Part shown: positions 20,001 through 30,375 of the stretch, in pieces
Numbering within the stretch: position 1 is the stretch's first letter
Layout of the letters: each line of letters begins with the position of its first letter
NCBI RefSeq assembly: GCF_000003815.2
Contig: NC_049984.1
Coordinates: forward strand, 24,657,520-24,691,108
DNA length: 33,589 nucleotides
Origin: Branchiostoma floridae
Taxonomy: Eukaryota; Chordata; Leptocardii; Amphioxiformes; Branchiostomatidae
Direction: 5' to 3'
Program-made: the position numbers and the translations under genes
Notes under the pieces: generated by a model
What the model was told of the DNA's origin: nothing
Databases searched by the model: none
What the model saw: the letters and a program-made list of their open reading frames with translations, nothing else

Positions 20001-23000
20001 ACACTTTCCTCTGATAGCCTTACACCAACTGTAAGATGAATGCTTGACGCCAACCCCGTCTGCTAAAAAACAAGTACCATTGGCTACGAAAGAGACAACT
20101 AACAACTGTCCCTTATCGTAACGAAATCAGAACATCTGTATCGCCCATAAAACTTCTGACACCCAACCCATCTAAGATGAGAGGACCTAATGGCATGTTA
20201 ATCACCATGTCACTCAAATCAGCAGTACAGTATGTGAGACATCCATACCTGTTAAGCATTACCGTTAAATGTACCTCAACTTCTTACAATTATACTTACG
20301 CTTCACATCTCCATGATATCCTAAGCAGACATAAATAAAACTAATTATCATATTAAAAAAAACGGGGTTCCCCAAACAGCTGTCATACAAATCACCTCAC
20401 TATCTGCTTCGAGCTAAGCCCATTAACAAACACTTAAAGCACGATGCCTGTTCCAATATATCGCAGATGTAGGGGTGATTTCTGATATTATTACATCGAT
20501 TATAACGACAGATACGGCGCCCAAAATCTCATCGATTCCGAGCTTTCATCACACCCCACCAACACAACAAGTATGAAACCAATCCATCCAGCCGTTCTTG
20601 AGCAACTGTTAGCTGCTGGCTACATGGCCCACGGGTGATTAATTACCTGACCTACATACGTCACCGGGACATGCCTGTTCCAATATTTCGCAGATATAGG
20701 GGTGATTTCTGATATTATTACATCGATTATAACGACAGATACGGCTCCCAAAATCTCATCGATTCGAGGTTTTATCACAACCCCACCAACACAACAAGTA
20801 TGAAACCAATCCATCCAGCCGTTCTTGAGTAATCATCTACACAGACAGAGACACATAACAGAAAATATAACCTCCATTCCATGACATTTCATGGAGGTAA
20901 TAAAGGCAGCAGTCTGTTGACGCCCAACCACACTTTTATTAATGTATGACTTGAATGATCTCAACTCAAGAACTACTGGATTTGATAGTTTTATGATGAT
21001 CTTTGAAGACGACGAAAACGAAAAGACCCCTATCGGCCGGTCAGTCCATTCCTAGGCCAATTAACCTCCACTAGACTTTTATTCCTAACTTCGCCAAAGT
21101 CCCCTATTACAATTAGACCAGGCGGGAGTCTGGTAGAAACTAGGCTGTTACCGAACTTCTCGATGTTAGCTACATGAGCTGAGCAAATATTACTGACGTA
21201 TATCATTTGTCGCTCACAGTGTTGAATGCTCCGTCTGGAATCTTCTACATCGTAATCCACAGTTCACCCGTAGACATGTAAGCTAGAGGTTGCATGCCCC
21301 CTTTTACTTTAAGGTCGCTTGGCTTTGGTTTCACAACCCAAGTGCTCGTGCGCGTATATAAACCGTTGTTGGTAGGAATGAGTAAAGGTAAGAGGTGGTT
21401 ACCAGTACAAAAAATCCAAGTAAAGGTCCTGTTCAGGGAATCAAGTCCAGGTCCGGACCTGAACCTTGGCCTAATTGTCTGAGAAAAGTTGTAAATGGGC
21501 GATACTCAAAACAATGATATCCATTTCGCTACAAAGGAATCTGTTTGGTTGAGTATCCGACTCCCACTGGCGCTTCGAAATCCCATCTTCGCTTTCTGTA
21601 AACAACACTAAGTTTGACTATAGAAACTTGGTAGAAATAACTGTAAACTTTACTATTTAATAATACTTCGCCCTTGTTATTTTCTACGAGTAGCAAGCCC
21701 CAAAACATAATCTTTTTATTTTCTAATCGGTCCATGATGCGGTTCACTGATTTTGTTCAGGTCCGGGTTTTTTTTTTTCGAAAAAGAAAAACGATTTTAT
21801 ACCGGTGTGACAGCGATTTTGCCCCCTCCCCCGGGGGCGAAATCACTAGCGATCTCGCCCTCCCCGGCTAGTGATCTCGCCCCCTACCTCGCCCCTTTTA
21901 GCGATTTCACCCCCCCCCCAAAAAAAAACGGGTTTACATGACATTTTAGAAGTTGACTGGTATAAATCACAAAATGCAGTTTCAGAATGATATAAGTACA
22001 CGAATTTGATACATAACTCCATTTATAGTATCAATATTAACGTAATTACATGGTAATAAGAGAGTTGAACTTGTTTCAGACAAGGAGGGTTGGGTCCCTT
22101 GTATTTCCATTATTGCATATACCTGAGTCTTGACATAAGATGTATTTCATTGTATTCACCTGTCCTCAAGCAACCTATATATCTCCAATATGAAGTCTCT
22201 ACCATGAAGTGACCACGAAAGAACTATGTAATGTCTTGATCAATTATGCAAATATTATGTATTAATTAGAATAACGCACATTTTGGTATATGCACCTGGC
22301 CAAGGGATATATTCACCTCCAACATGACTGTTTTTTCTAGTATTTAGGAACTGATGCATTTACCCGTGTTTCTTAAGACTGGTACTTTACCAGTGTTTGT
22401 GTAGCATTTAGCAACAGCTATATCAACTTGCGCGTAGATAGTGTTTATAATGAGAAACTATTATTCACGTGTGTTTTTGTTAGTGCTTTGGAAATGTTTC
22501 CAGCACAAGAAAGAAAACACTGTGACAAATTGAAAACATATAGCTGACGTATTCCGTACCATAGACGGTGTTGATTTATACGTTCGCAGTATCACTGTTT
22601 TTATGCCACCTCAGCTGCAAAAATTGTCTTTTCATTTCAATGTCATGTTTGCACCGAACAATATANNNNNNNNNNNNNNNNNNNNNNNNNNNNNNNNNNN
22701 NNNNNNNNNNNNNNNNNNNNNNNNNNNNNNNNNNNNNNNNNNNNNNNNNNNNNNNNNNNNNNNNNAAGATCCCATATGCATATACTTACACCAAATTAAC
22801 GTAGCTTGCACAAACCAAATCATTTTGGGGGACTACGTGGGCCGGTCTAACCCTCACATAATCACGTAAAATCTAGGTTCAGCGGTTGCTTTATAATCTG
22901 CGGATTTTGATCACGTAGATTACGGCAGGTGTCGCGAGGTCAAACTAAATATGGAAACTTCGGTGTAAACAATCACCGGAAGTCACCGCTGCCATTTTCT

Positions 23001-25656
23001 CGCGACGTGTCACCATGGACCCCCCACACCGAGGTAGTATCGCTATCTCCGGTTCGATAGTTCGAAACAAACAAGAAGCTGAAATTCACCAAACCATTAA
23101 AAAGTCACCCTGCACAGGAGAAGACAGATGTCGACCTCCTTCGACAGAAGCGCATTCAGGATATCCAGAATGCGCTCCTTCGCTTGCGACGTGTTCTGGA
23201 TATCCTGGAAGCGCTTTTAGAATAGACGCACATTTTGGATGCAAACCTATCCCAAATGTGCTTCTATCCCAAAAGCGCGTCTAGGATATCTAGAATGCGC
23301 TCCTTCGCTTGCGACGTGTTCTGGATATCCCAGAAGCGCTTTTAGGATAGAAGCACATTTTATCCCAGAAGCGCTTTTATAGGATAGACAGCAATTTACT
23401 ATTCTTGTTAGACGAACATCTGCTTCTATCCAAGAAGAGCTTTTGCGATAAAATACAACCTGGGAACTGAATGGCTTGGGGAATTGATCAATGTGCAGCT
23501 GGGCGTTTTCATTGACTGTCATGTTTTATGGTACATTTTGTAGTACTTTCTATGGTATATTTTGTAGTCGACATCTTGGGATGCACTATTGTGAAGTGCT
23601 TTCTGTGTTTTCCTTGCACAGTTATATGGATAAAAATCCTATAGTTGCAATCAAAAGGACAAGATAGTGTTTAATCTGCATGGAATTAAGTTTAATAAAT
23701 TTCCCATTATCTGTATGCACTGTATACATATCGTCCAGCAATGAGCAATTACCTCTGTGCATTAACTTACAATAAAGATAACTTTTATAAGATTTGTCAT
23801 CTTTTCTTTGCCTAATAAATAGATTTATCCATGAAAGAGAAATAAAAGTTACAAATATACAGTACGACAGGGCTTTGAGAAATTTATCACTAACTAAAAG
23901 GATTGTTGCATATATATATAATCTCATCCAGTTCCTCCATGCTTTTATTTCAGAAACAAGGTGTCTTAGATAAATGACTGGGCCAATATCATTTCAAAAT
24001 TTTAATAAACCTTCAAAACAGTATGTTTCGGTTCAACCAGATAGTTGAACATTTGTCAACAAGACAAAAAAATTGTACAGCATACTTTCAGCATACCCGC
24101 AGCTCCTCCTGCGTCAAAGTTTAACACTGCTGTACTCTGAAAATGCTCTGAACACAAGGGCACTCTTTCCAGATGAATGAGCATTTTGCTCCATGAAATC
24201 TAACTTGTGAAACATGTTACACAAAAATATTGTGTGTAAGAATATCTCGATCGCGAGGTCGAACCAAATATGGAAACCTGGGCGTAAATAATAGCCGCTT
24301 GCGGTCCTGTCAATCACCATGATTGACGGCGACAAAGGAGCGCGTCTGGGATATCCTGAATGCGCTCTGGTTTAGAGCGCTTTTGGGATAGAAGCACATT
24401 TAGGATGCAGGCTTATCCCAGAAGTGCTTCTATCCTAAAAGCGCTTTTAGGATAGAGCACATTTGGGATAGTACACCCCTGTTGCGTTTATCAAGGTTTG
24501 ACATCCAGGCAAGGACGTTATGCAGGAGGATGCGCCATCTATCGAGCAAACACCGAATGGCAAGATGCTGGCGGGCTTTGCAGGACCTATGAAAATCAGG
24601 GCATTTGACAAGCTCATGTACACAACAGTTTTGCAACCTCCTTGATCGTTCCAGGTTAACAATATTCAACGAAAATTCAATCTCTACAGGTAGATAAGAT
24701 TGGGATATTACTTCAGAGTCGTACCTACATACGACTTAAACATCACAGTTATGAGTTAGGCTTAGGTCCCAGTTGTAGAAAGGGAATCTTTGGGGGACAC
24801 TTTCTGGCGTGCCCCCTACGTGGCCCCGCCGTTTCAATTAGTACAAGAGCCTCAGTTAGCCTGGTTTCCAAACCTCTTTCAGCTGCCGAGTACTAGTTTC
24901 TTCGTTCTCTGTTTGCGCGAGAGGACAAAAAGACCAGACAACTATATAATTGATGATGATGATGATGATACCACACTACGAGTTAGTATCCTTAGTATGT
25001 TAAACTTTTTTTCTGTTGGAAAGGAGCGCGTTGATTAAAGCTAAGTTATTTAACCTACGTTTTATAGGGTAATGTGAAATTGCACTCAAGTTAGCGGCTT
25101 ATTTTAACATATACAAAGGGTAGAAAGAAGGTAAATGTACTAGTATATCTTTTGAGGCCGTAAGGGCTATGGGCTGTTAGTCCACTGTGTCTAGGACATA
25201 GTATATATATATCAGATTAGAGTGTCTAACTGTATACGTAGTTCTACTTCTTGTCGCTATTTGTAGCCGATGTAGGGGGCGCTTTTCCTAAACGGATACG
25301 AGGGGGATACAAGCTTAGCCACGTTTGGGATGGTTTTCTCGTCGCAAAAGCGCCACCTAAATCGGCTAAAAATAGCGGCGAAAAGCAGCGCTCCGTAAGC
25401 AAAGTAAGTACTTACTGGTTGAGTATAAAGAATTCTCCTATATCCTATATCCTACCTACCTAATTATATGTTTTCTGAAATACCCTGTTGTTATCTGTAG
25501 ATATCAGCGTGCTGTCCGGTGCCTTCCATGCCACCCGTGCCTTCGCCATTATCGGGTCGCTGCTGCTCTTCGCCGGGGTCTCTTTGGCCGGCTTCGCGGC
25601 GATGAAGAACGTCAACAAGTTTAAGAAGCTCGGCGGTGCCCTGGTCTTCACTGGAG
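16915..25656 (+). CDS. Claudin-like protein B, partial gene (exons 1 and 2)
   Basis: Exon 1 (16915-17092) and exon 2 (25501-25656) are phase-compatible (1/1) and join to 111 codons plus one base. The product would have TM1, loop 1 with Trp28, GLW and two cysteines eight residues apart (CETYLGETIC), TM2 and most of TM3. Intron 1 is 8.4 kb, against 1.8 kb in gene A, because of repeats and a 238-base gap. Blocks of intron 1 align in order with gene A intron 1 (17190-17470, 18905-19170, 25312-25500), which supports one gene. The expected exon 3 of about 197 bases was not found to 33589. It may lie beyond the window, in a gap, or be lost. Joining the exons is inference: they could be remnants of two copies. 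Confidence 0.6.
17690..18863 (+). mobile_element. Dispersed repeat with terminal hairpin (copy 3), internally expanded
   Basis: At least five repeats of the inverted pair cattaattatgcaaat...atttgcataattag between 17910 and 18450, each with taccaaaaatcatgacgatcc. Then a ctgcag/gctagggggcc body, cttgagttatgctgttaaca, gacagacagac and a terminal aaccttagccattctggcaa aggtaa. Lies in gene B intron 1. Confidence 0.65.
19682..19919. other. Assembly gap (238 N)
   Basis: Non-default size, so probably an estimated gap. It lies inside the putative intron 1 of gene B. Confidence 0.99.
19920..20440. other. Stretch without recognisable feature
   Basis: AT-rich, no open frame of note and no clear repeat; within the putative gene B intron 1. 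Confidence 0.4.
20442..20900 (+). mobile_element. Dispersed repeat with terminal hairpin (copy 4), tandemly duplicated
   Basis: A segment starting atgcctgttccaatat and ending ccatccagccgttcttgag occurs at 20443-20605 and 20671-20831 (offset 228 bp). The second copy continues into acacagacagagacac and the terminal hairpin acctccattccatgacattt catggaggt. Confidence 0.7.
21781..21930. repeat. GCGAT(t/c)TCGCCCC repeats with hairpin
   Basis: Four degenerate units of gcgatytcgcccc. 21811-21845 forms a C/G-rich stem (gattttgcccc/ggggcgaaatc, 10 of 11 paired). Ends in a poly-C/poly-A junction. Confidence 0.55.
22666..22765. other. Assembly gap (100 N)
   Basis: Default-size run of N within AT-rich sequence. 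Confidence 0.99.
22929..23034 (+). promoter_or_regulatory. Promoter-like cluster (ETS, YY1, TCTCGCGA) before an ATG
   Basis: CCGGAAGT (ETS), GCCATTTT (YY1-like) and TCTCGCGA lie within about 35 bp, followed by ACCATGG at 23012-23018 in strong initiation context and a possible donor gag/gtagta at 23034. These motifs typify TATA-less promoters. The first half (22929-22976) is duplicated at 24248-24296 without the motif cluster. No downstream exon recognised. Confidence 0.35.
23150..23445. repeat. Palindrome-rich GGATATCC/AGCGCTT repeat cluster
   Basis: Many copies of ggatatcc, aagcgctttt and ggatagaagcacattt. A 39-bp segment (agaatgcgctcc...tctggatatcc) is repeated exactly at about 23167-23205 and 23292-23330. 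ggatatccagaa/ttctggatatcc form 12-bp inverted arms. The same words recur at 24335-24480. Confidence 0.65.
23446..24247. other. AT-rich stretch without recognisable gene
   Basis: Short open frames only. No splice-supported exon or repeat recognised. Confidence 0.4.
24248..24480. repeat. Second copy of the 22929 segment and palindrome cluster
   Basis: tcgcgaggtc(a/g)aac.aaatatgg is shared with 22929, and is followed by gggatatcctgaatgcgctc and agcgcttttgggatagaagc as in the first cluster. About 1.3 kb separates the two. Confidence 0.6.
24481..25311. other. Stretch without recognisable gene, with an (ATG)n tract
   Basis: A short (gat)n tract at about 24952-24968. Otherwise nothing identified before the intron block shared with gene A. 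Confidence 0.4.
25312..25500 (+). repeat. Intron block conserved between the two claudin-like genes
   Basis: gtttgggat(g/t)gttttctcg, gcaaaagcgccacct, aagcaaagtaagtacttact and taccctgttgttat match 10660-10876 in order, directly before exon 2 in both genes. Best read as duplicated intron. Confidence 0.75.
25501..25656 (+). CDS. Claudin-like exon 2 (assigned to gene B)
   Basis: After a ttatctgtag acceptor; encodes ISVLSGAFHATRAFAIIG, TM2 and KFKKLGGALVFTGG, ending at ggag/gtatat. Nearly identical to gene A exon 2 but without the Asn-Ile insertion. Flanking intron sequence on both sides also matches gene A. Confidence 0.87.
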
Positions 25657-25831
25657 GTATATTTCAGTCCTTTCCTTTTATGACGACTTGTCTACGTTGG
25701 AAGCACATGTCTTTTGGAAGGGGCGTTAAAAGGGGGTCCCGTGTTGGAGGAGGTGCCTCAAGCACGTAAATCAACCTCATTAGTACGATTATTATCATTT
25801 TTATGATGTTTTCTATGACGATTTCTAGGAC

Positions 25832-26104
<273 letters not shown>

Positions 26105-26110
26105 CTAGAT

Positions 26111-26215
26111 CTGTAGCACACAAACGTAAGAAAATTCGTTCTTTATCTCTGAAATTCGTTGAGTAATCTTTCGAACCCCGCAGTGACGCGTCGGTGTCAT
26201 TCTGCGGCTACAGAG
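26111..26215 (-). repeat. Dispersed repeat shared with GSTO intron 4
   Basis: The reverse complement matches about 5790-5885: gaggttcgaaagattactc, acgaatttcagagataaaga and acgtttnnntgtgc in the same order. Origin unknown. Confidence 0.6.
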
Positions 26216-26261
26216 ATATTTTGAAAGCACGGCCGGGCCCCGTGATTTTTTTAACTCGCAC

Positions 26262-26930
26262 TTAAGGGGGCACACACCAGTTTATTTGGGGTTTCAATTG
26301 GAGGCGGCATACCCTAAAGTCTAGCGACCAGCTCTACCAGGGAATTATCCTGAAGCAAAATAACTGTATATCTGGTGAAAGCATATTCCTTTAGCTACAA
26401 GACAAACTAAGTTTCGATCCTTCAACTTCTCTGATTTTAAAAAATTAGAGGGAAAAAACATTATTTTCATGTAAAAAATAATGCAAAAAATCGGGCATTT
26501 TGGCATTGAAAGAAAAACATGAAGATGATTTTTCCGGCAAACACGACTGATACTGTCAGAAAGAGGAAAACCTAACGAGTAATCCAGCTAATTATAAAAA
26601 AAATTCTAGTACTACAGTTTTTTTAATCATCCACGGCGCGCGGCATTACAACTAGGCTTAACACAGCGCTTCAGAGGTTAATCTAGGTCACGAGCCTAAT
26701 CACATTCAGGCGTAGGAATATCCCGGAAGCAAGACGCGGACCAAAACACAATTTGCACCGAAAACACACCATTTCCTACGCTTTTCAGCCATGTAACCGT
26801 TTAATGTCATTTTGCAGGAAATAATGAGAAATGTCAACTCAAACATGGACCCTCGGAAGCCTTTCGTCACTTTTTTCTCGCGCACTAGCTCGGACCCCTG
26901 TCGCGGAAGAACTGGTGTGTGCACCGTTAA
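26262..26930. mobile_element. TTAA-flanked TIR element (piggyBac-like, non-autonomous)
   Basis: TTAA at 26262-26265 and 26927-26930 bound inverted ends gggggcacacaccagttt and (inverse) cggtgcacacaccagttc, 15 of 18 matching. TTAA duplication is the hallmark of piggyBac-type insertion. The 661-bp interior has no transposase. Confidence 0.65.
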
Positions 26931-27224
26931 TTTGATTTGAAATCATGAGTTCGTGTGTGATCGACACCTATTCACTTTTAACTGTTTCTTTTTCTAAATC
27001 TCGGCAATAGGAACTCTGTCTTTCATGAGTGCTGAAAATACACAGGCTTTTCTTTTGCACTATATAGCTAGTTACTGTTAAACTTATGATATTACTTATA
27101 AGTTGTTATCATGTTCATGTGAAATTCCATTGTATTGTATTGTACTTTTTGTAATAGCCGTCGCTTAGTAGAAAGCTCTGGTTATGTGTGCGTACTGAAA
27201 GCAAAGTCATAGATTAATAAGATT

Positions 27225-27605
27225 TTGATGAAAGAATTCAATCATTTGAAAGTGTACGTCTCTAAAACAGAACACCTTTGGGTAGAGTGGTATAGACCTG
27301 TGATCGCTGAAACGCGTGTCATATCGGTACGGTGTTTTCTCCTTCAGGAAAACTGTGATTCACATCGGAGTTGCCAGGTGGCGCAAGAAGCACACCATTC
27401 AAAAGACGCCTGCCCTCTTCTTGTCGATAACTCTGTACATGCGCTAACGGTGTTGAAATATTTGAACAGGAACGCATTCCATACTGCGGCTGGTTTAGAT
27501 CGATCCAGAGCCATTCCCGATGTGAGTGGATCAAACCTTACAGTCTGGTATCAGGGTTGGCATCTCTTAGAGATGATAGTCACCTGTTGTGTTATCCTTC
27601 TTTAA
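27225..27605 (+). other. 126-codon open frame, unknown
   Basis: Begins MMKEFNHLKVYVSKTEHLWV and ends at TAA 27603-27605. No domain, repeat or splice pattern recognised. The length is only mildly unusual for this composition, so it may be chance. Confidence 0.15.
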
Positions 27606-27766
27606 ATGTGGTAAAACTAACAAAACTAAATAATTGCAAACAAAAATGACAAAAAATATCCATAGCAAAGATTTATGGATCTTGTCTAAATGGAGAATAA
27701 TCTTTAAAGCAAACACCATGGCGTTTATTTGTTCTGTTACCAGTATATCTTACTCCAAAGTGCTGA

Positions 27767-27949
27767 GATTCAAATTTCTTCGATCTTAGAAGGAAATCGA
27801 AGCAAAAACCTGACGCACTCAATGAGGCAAAGCAGAAAATTCGACAAGGGAGGGTTTCTGTACGAGGGCCAAAATTTTCTGCTATCAGACAAAATCTAGC
27901 TTCGTTAAATCTTCGTTCAAACCCAACAGATGTACGTTTGAAGGTTTGA
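27767..27949 (+). other. Lysine/arginine-rich open frame, possible exon or transposase remnant
   Basis: 60 codons between stops, no ATG. The middle reads DLRRKSKQKPDALNEAKQKI then RQGRVSVRGPKFSAIRQNL, a charged, helix-friendly composition unlike the flanks. No family identified; it would need flanking splice sites or be a fragment. Confidence 0.15.
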
Positions 27950-28189
27950 GGTTTTGTCTCTAAGGAGCCAATTACTGCATGAACAGCAAGGCCTTTTAAG
28001 AGAATATGTTTCCCCAAACGCTTACTCGCCCGCTGCCATATCATTCACAGAATGTTTGGGGGATTCTATCTACCATTCATAACTTTTCAGAAAGTTCTGG
28101 TGTAGGCTTTTGGCAACTGTATTCGTGGCTTCTATATTTGTTGCACTTTTACAACTATCCAGCAAGTTTCACTTCTGCAGCTATCTCGT

Positions 28190-28425
28190 CGTGACCGGTA
28201 CCGTCACCCAATGAACAAGTTTCACTTCTGCAGCTATAGTCATGGTATCTTCCTAGTGTCACTTCTACAAGTATCATTATTGGGCTACAATACAACATGT
28301 TTGATCATTTTGGTCCCCGAAGAGGAAAAAATATCTGTGTTTTTTTTCTCTCTGAAATCAGGAGAAAATTATCGAGCGCGCAGATGTTATCTTAAAATTT
28401 ACTTGCCGTGACCTTAGTTATAGTG
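28190..28425 (-). mobile_element. Partial aggccacag-family element
   Basis: In reverse complement it reads taaggtcacggcaagtaaat then gcgcgctcgataattttctc, matching the left half of 11184-11712 through the cacttgtagaagtgacact region. The other end is missing. Confidence 0.6.
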
Positions 28426-29652
28426 GTGAATTTGAGTTGTGCACGTTATACCTTGGTGAGGTTTGGCACTTGTTGATCACACCAAACCAAACCAAACCAA
28501 ACCCTAAAGACACTATGAGATCTTTCATTAATATAACTCGCACGTCTCAAAGAGATAAAGCGCTCGATTGCTTGGCATGATCGCACTTTCTTGATCCCAT
28601 TACACGACAGGGATCACTTTCGAACGTCTGGAGCCATCCAATTAACGATGAAACTGAGTAAAATCAATTCTTCTCTTCCTTCAAAGTTGATAATCTTAAT
28701 TAGAACATAAATAATGTTAGAAACATTGTATTATTGTTACATTAGAAAAAAATCTTAACTCTGGAACAAAAGTTTTCTTAGACAGAAAGTTTCTTAGTCT
28801 TAAGTTTATTTCTACTTATGAGAATAAACAAAAAGAGAGGGTATTTTTGGTCTTGTTTTATTGTCATTGGGTGACTGTGCAATCGCGGTTTATATTAAGA
28901 TTGCGCGTTTTCAATATTCACAATACGGTAAACGTGACTTCCATATAAAAATAGCATATAACAGTGAAAACATAAAGAAGCAGACCGAAAACAACACCCC
29001 CATGAATTAGTAGCCCCTTCCACTGACCCTATGACCTAGCATGTCATGTCTGATACTCTCTGTTGCTCTAGCTTGTGTTTACACAATCTCTCGATGGCTG
29101 GGGTTAATGACCCCCTCCGGAGGCGGTAATACTATTGGGCCGGCCGCTAGGAGCGCGATTTTAGTCAGGCTACTGTTGCTCCAGCTATCTACTCTTTCCG
29201 TTGTCACTATCTTTCACTCAGTCGCTTCCAGACACTCTACTGATAGAGTTTGCAAATAACTGCGTACATATATGGATAAATACGAACGCAACAGTAACTT
29301 ATATTTACAGTGCAACATACACAGTACGGATGTTGAAAGGTGAACATGAGCATTACATGTATAGAGCGCTGAAACTTGGCTTCTAGATCAAAGGACCACA
29401 GAAGATAGATTAAAGAACTTCATAGCCGGAGGTTATCGATCGAGACATGGAAATCAACTTTAGCTAGTAGACAAGAACGCTGTGAGACGTTCTTCCAGAC
29501 TTTCATCTGCGTCTAATGTCGGCTGTAATCGCCTTTGATGGTATGTGGAGTGTTTCAAACGTGTGTTATCGGTAGACATTGCTGTGATGGCTCAAAGTCA
29601 ATGACCAGTTCTTCGACAACATCAAAGCTCTCACACATTGGGAACTCACAAC
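28426..29652. other. Stretch without recognisable gene
   Basis: Contains a short (AAACC)n tract at about 28480-28503 and, at 28970-29040, a relative of the GSTO intron 3 repeat unit (catgaattagtagcccc). Nothing else identified. Confidence 0.4.
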
Positions 29653-30054
29653 TAGTGGTGCGTACCTAAAGCCCGGACTTGGAATCGGACCTAAGGTTAA
29701 GGTCCAAGTCCAAAAAAAACTAAATGTCCGGAGACGAGCCCGGACTTGCAAAATGCTATCTGTCACTTGTATTCCCTTTTTTTGTTCTAAGCCATCTAAA
29801 ACCTTCTATATTCAGTGAAATTTACACTGGAAAAAGACAAAAAAACCTTTCGTGTTTACACTGGTTGTATATAATTTGCATGTATTTTTCACATTGCATT
29901 TCAAGTTATGCTAACATGCAATTGTATATGCCCCCCCCCCTAAAAAAAAGAAAACTTCCTAGCGCACATAATATGCAATGACGGGTTCAAGTCCGGACCT
30001 GAACCTGAACTGCTGGACCTGAAACCTGAATATGAGTTTAGGTACGCACCATTT
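29653..30054. mobile_element. hAT-like non-autonomous element with 8-bp target duplication
   Basis: Perfect 15-bp inverted ends tggtgcgtacctaaa (29656-29670) and tttaggtacgcacca (30037-30051). CTCACAAC occurs on both sides (29645-29652 and 30055-30062). The left end starts TAGTGGTG, as in many hAT termini. The interior repeats ggtccaagtcc/ccggacctgaacc words, also seen at 21440-21460. No transposase. Confidence 0.7.
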
Positions 30055-30099
30055 CTCACAACACTGATTACCTGAAGTATGTCATGAATGTTATATTTT

Positions 30100-30327
30100 A
30101 GGCAGCGTCTGTAGTTGTCATTCTGTCTGTCTGATGGTCAACAAAATAACTCAAGAACGGCTGGATGGATTGATTCCATAATTGGTGAGTTGGTAGGATG
30201 CGACGAACACTGGAAACGGTTAGATTTTTAGGCCCTCAGCAGCTTTCCTTTGTACTGCAGCACAACTTCCGGTTTTAATATCTCGTGTTTTGAAGAAGCT
30301 TTAGTCGCAATGTTTATTAGGTGTTAT

Positions 30328-30330
<3 letters not shown>
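30100..30330 (-). mobile_element. Dispersed hairpin-end repeat family, reverse copy
   Basis: In reverse complement it contains aatccatccagccgttcttgagttat and a ctgcagtac motif, as in the 20442-20900 copy. The terminal hairpin is not recognisable here. Confidence 0.5.

Positions 30331-30371
<41 letters not shown>
30331..30371. repeat. (AG)n microsatellite
   Basis: About 20 uninterrupted dinucleotide units. Confidence 0.95.

Positions 30372-30375
<4 letters not shown>

Noticed and set aside
21370-21600. Similarity to gene A intron 1 (about 9540-9660) suggesting a third claudin copy
   Set aside because: The shared part centres on ggtccggacctgaac words that also occur in the hAT-like element at 29653-30054, so a dispersed transposon explains it better. 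No exon is nearby.
28480-28503. (AAACC)n as an interstitial telomere-like repeat
   Set aside because: It is only about four units long and is not the TTAGGG/CCCTAA repeat expected in deuterostomes.
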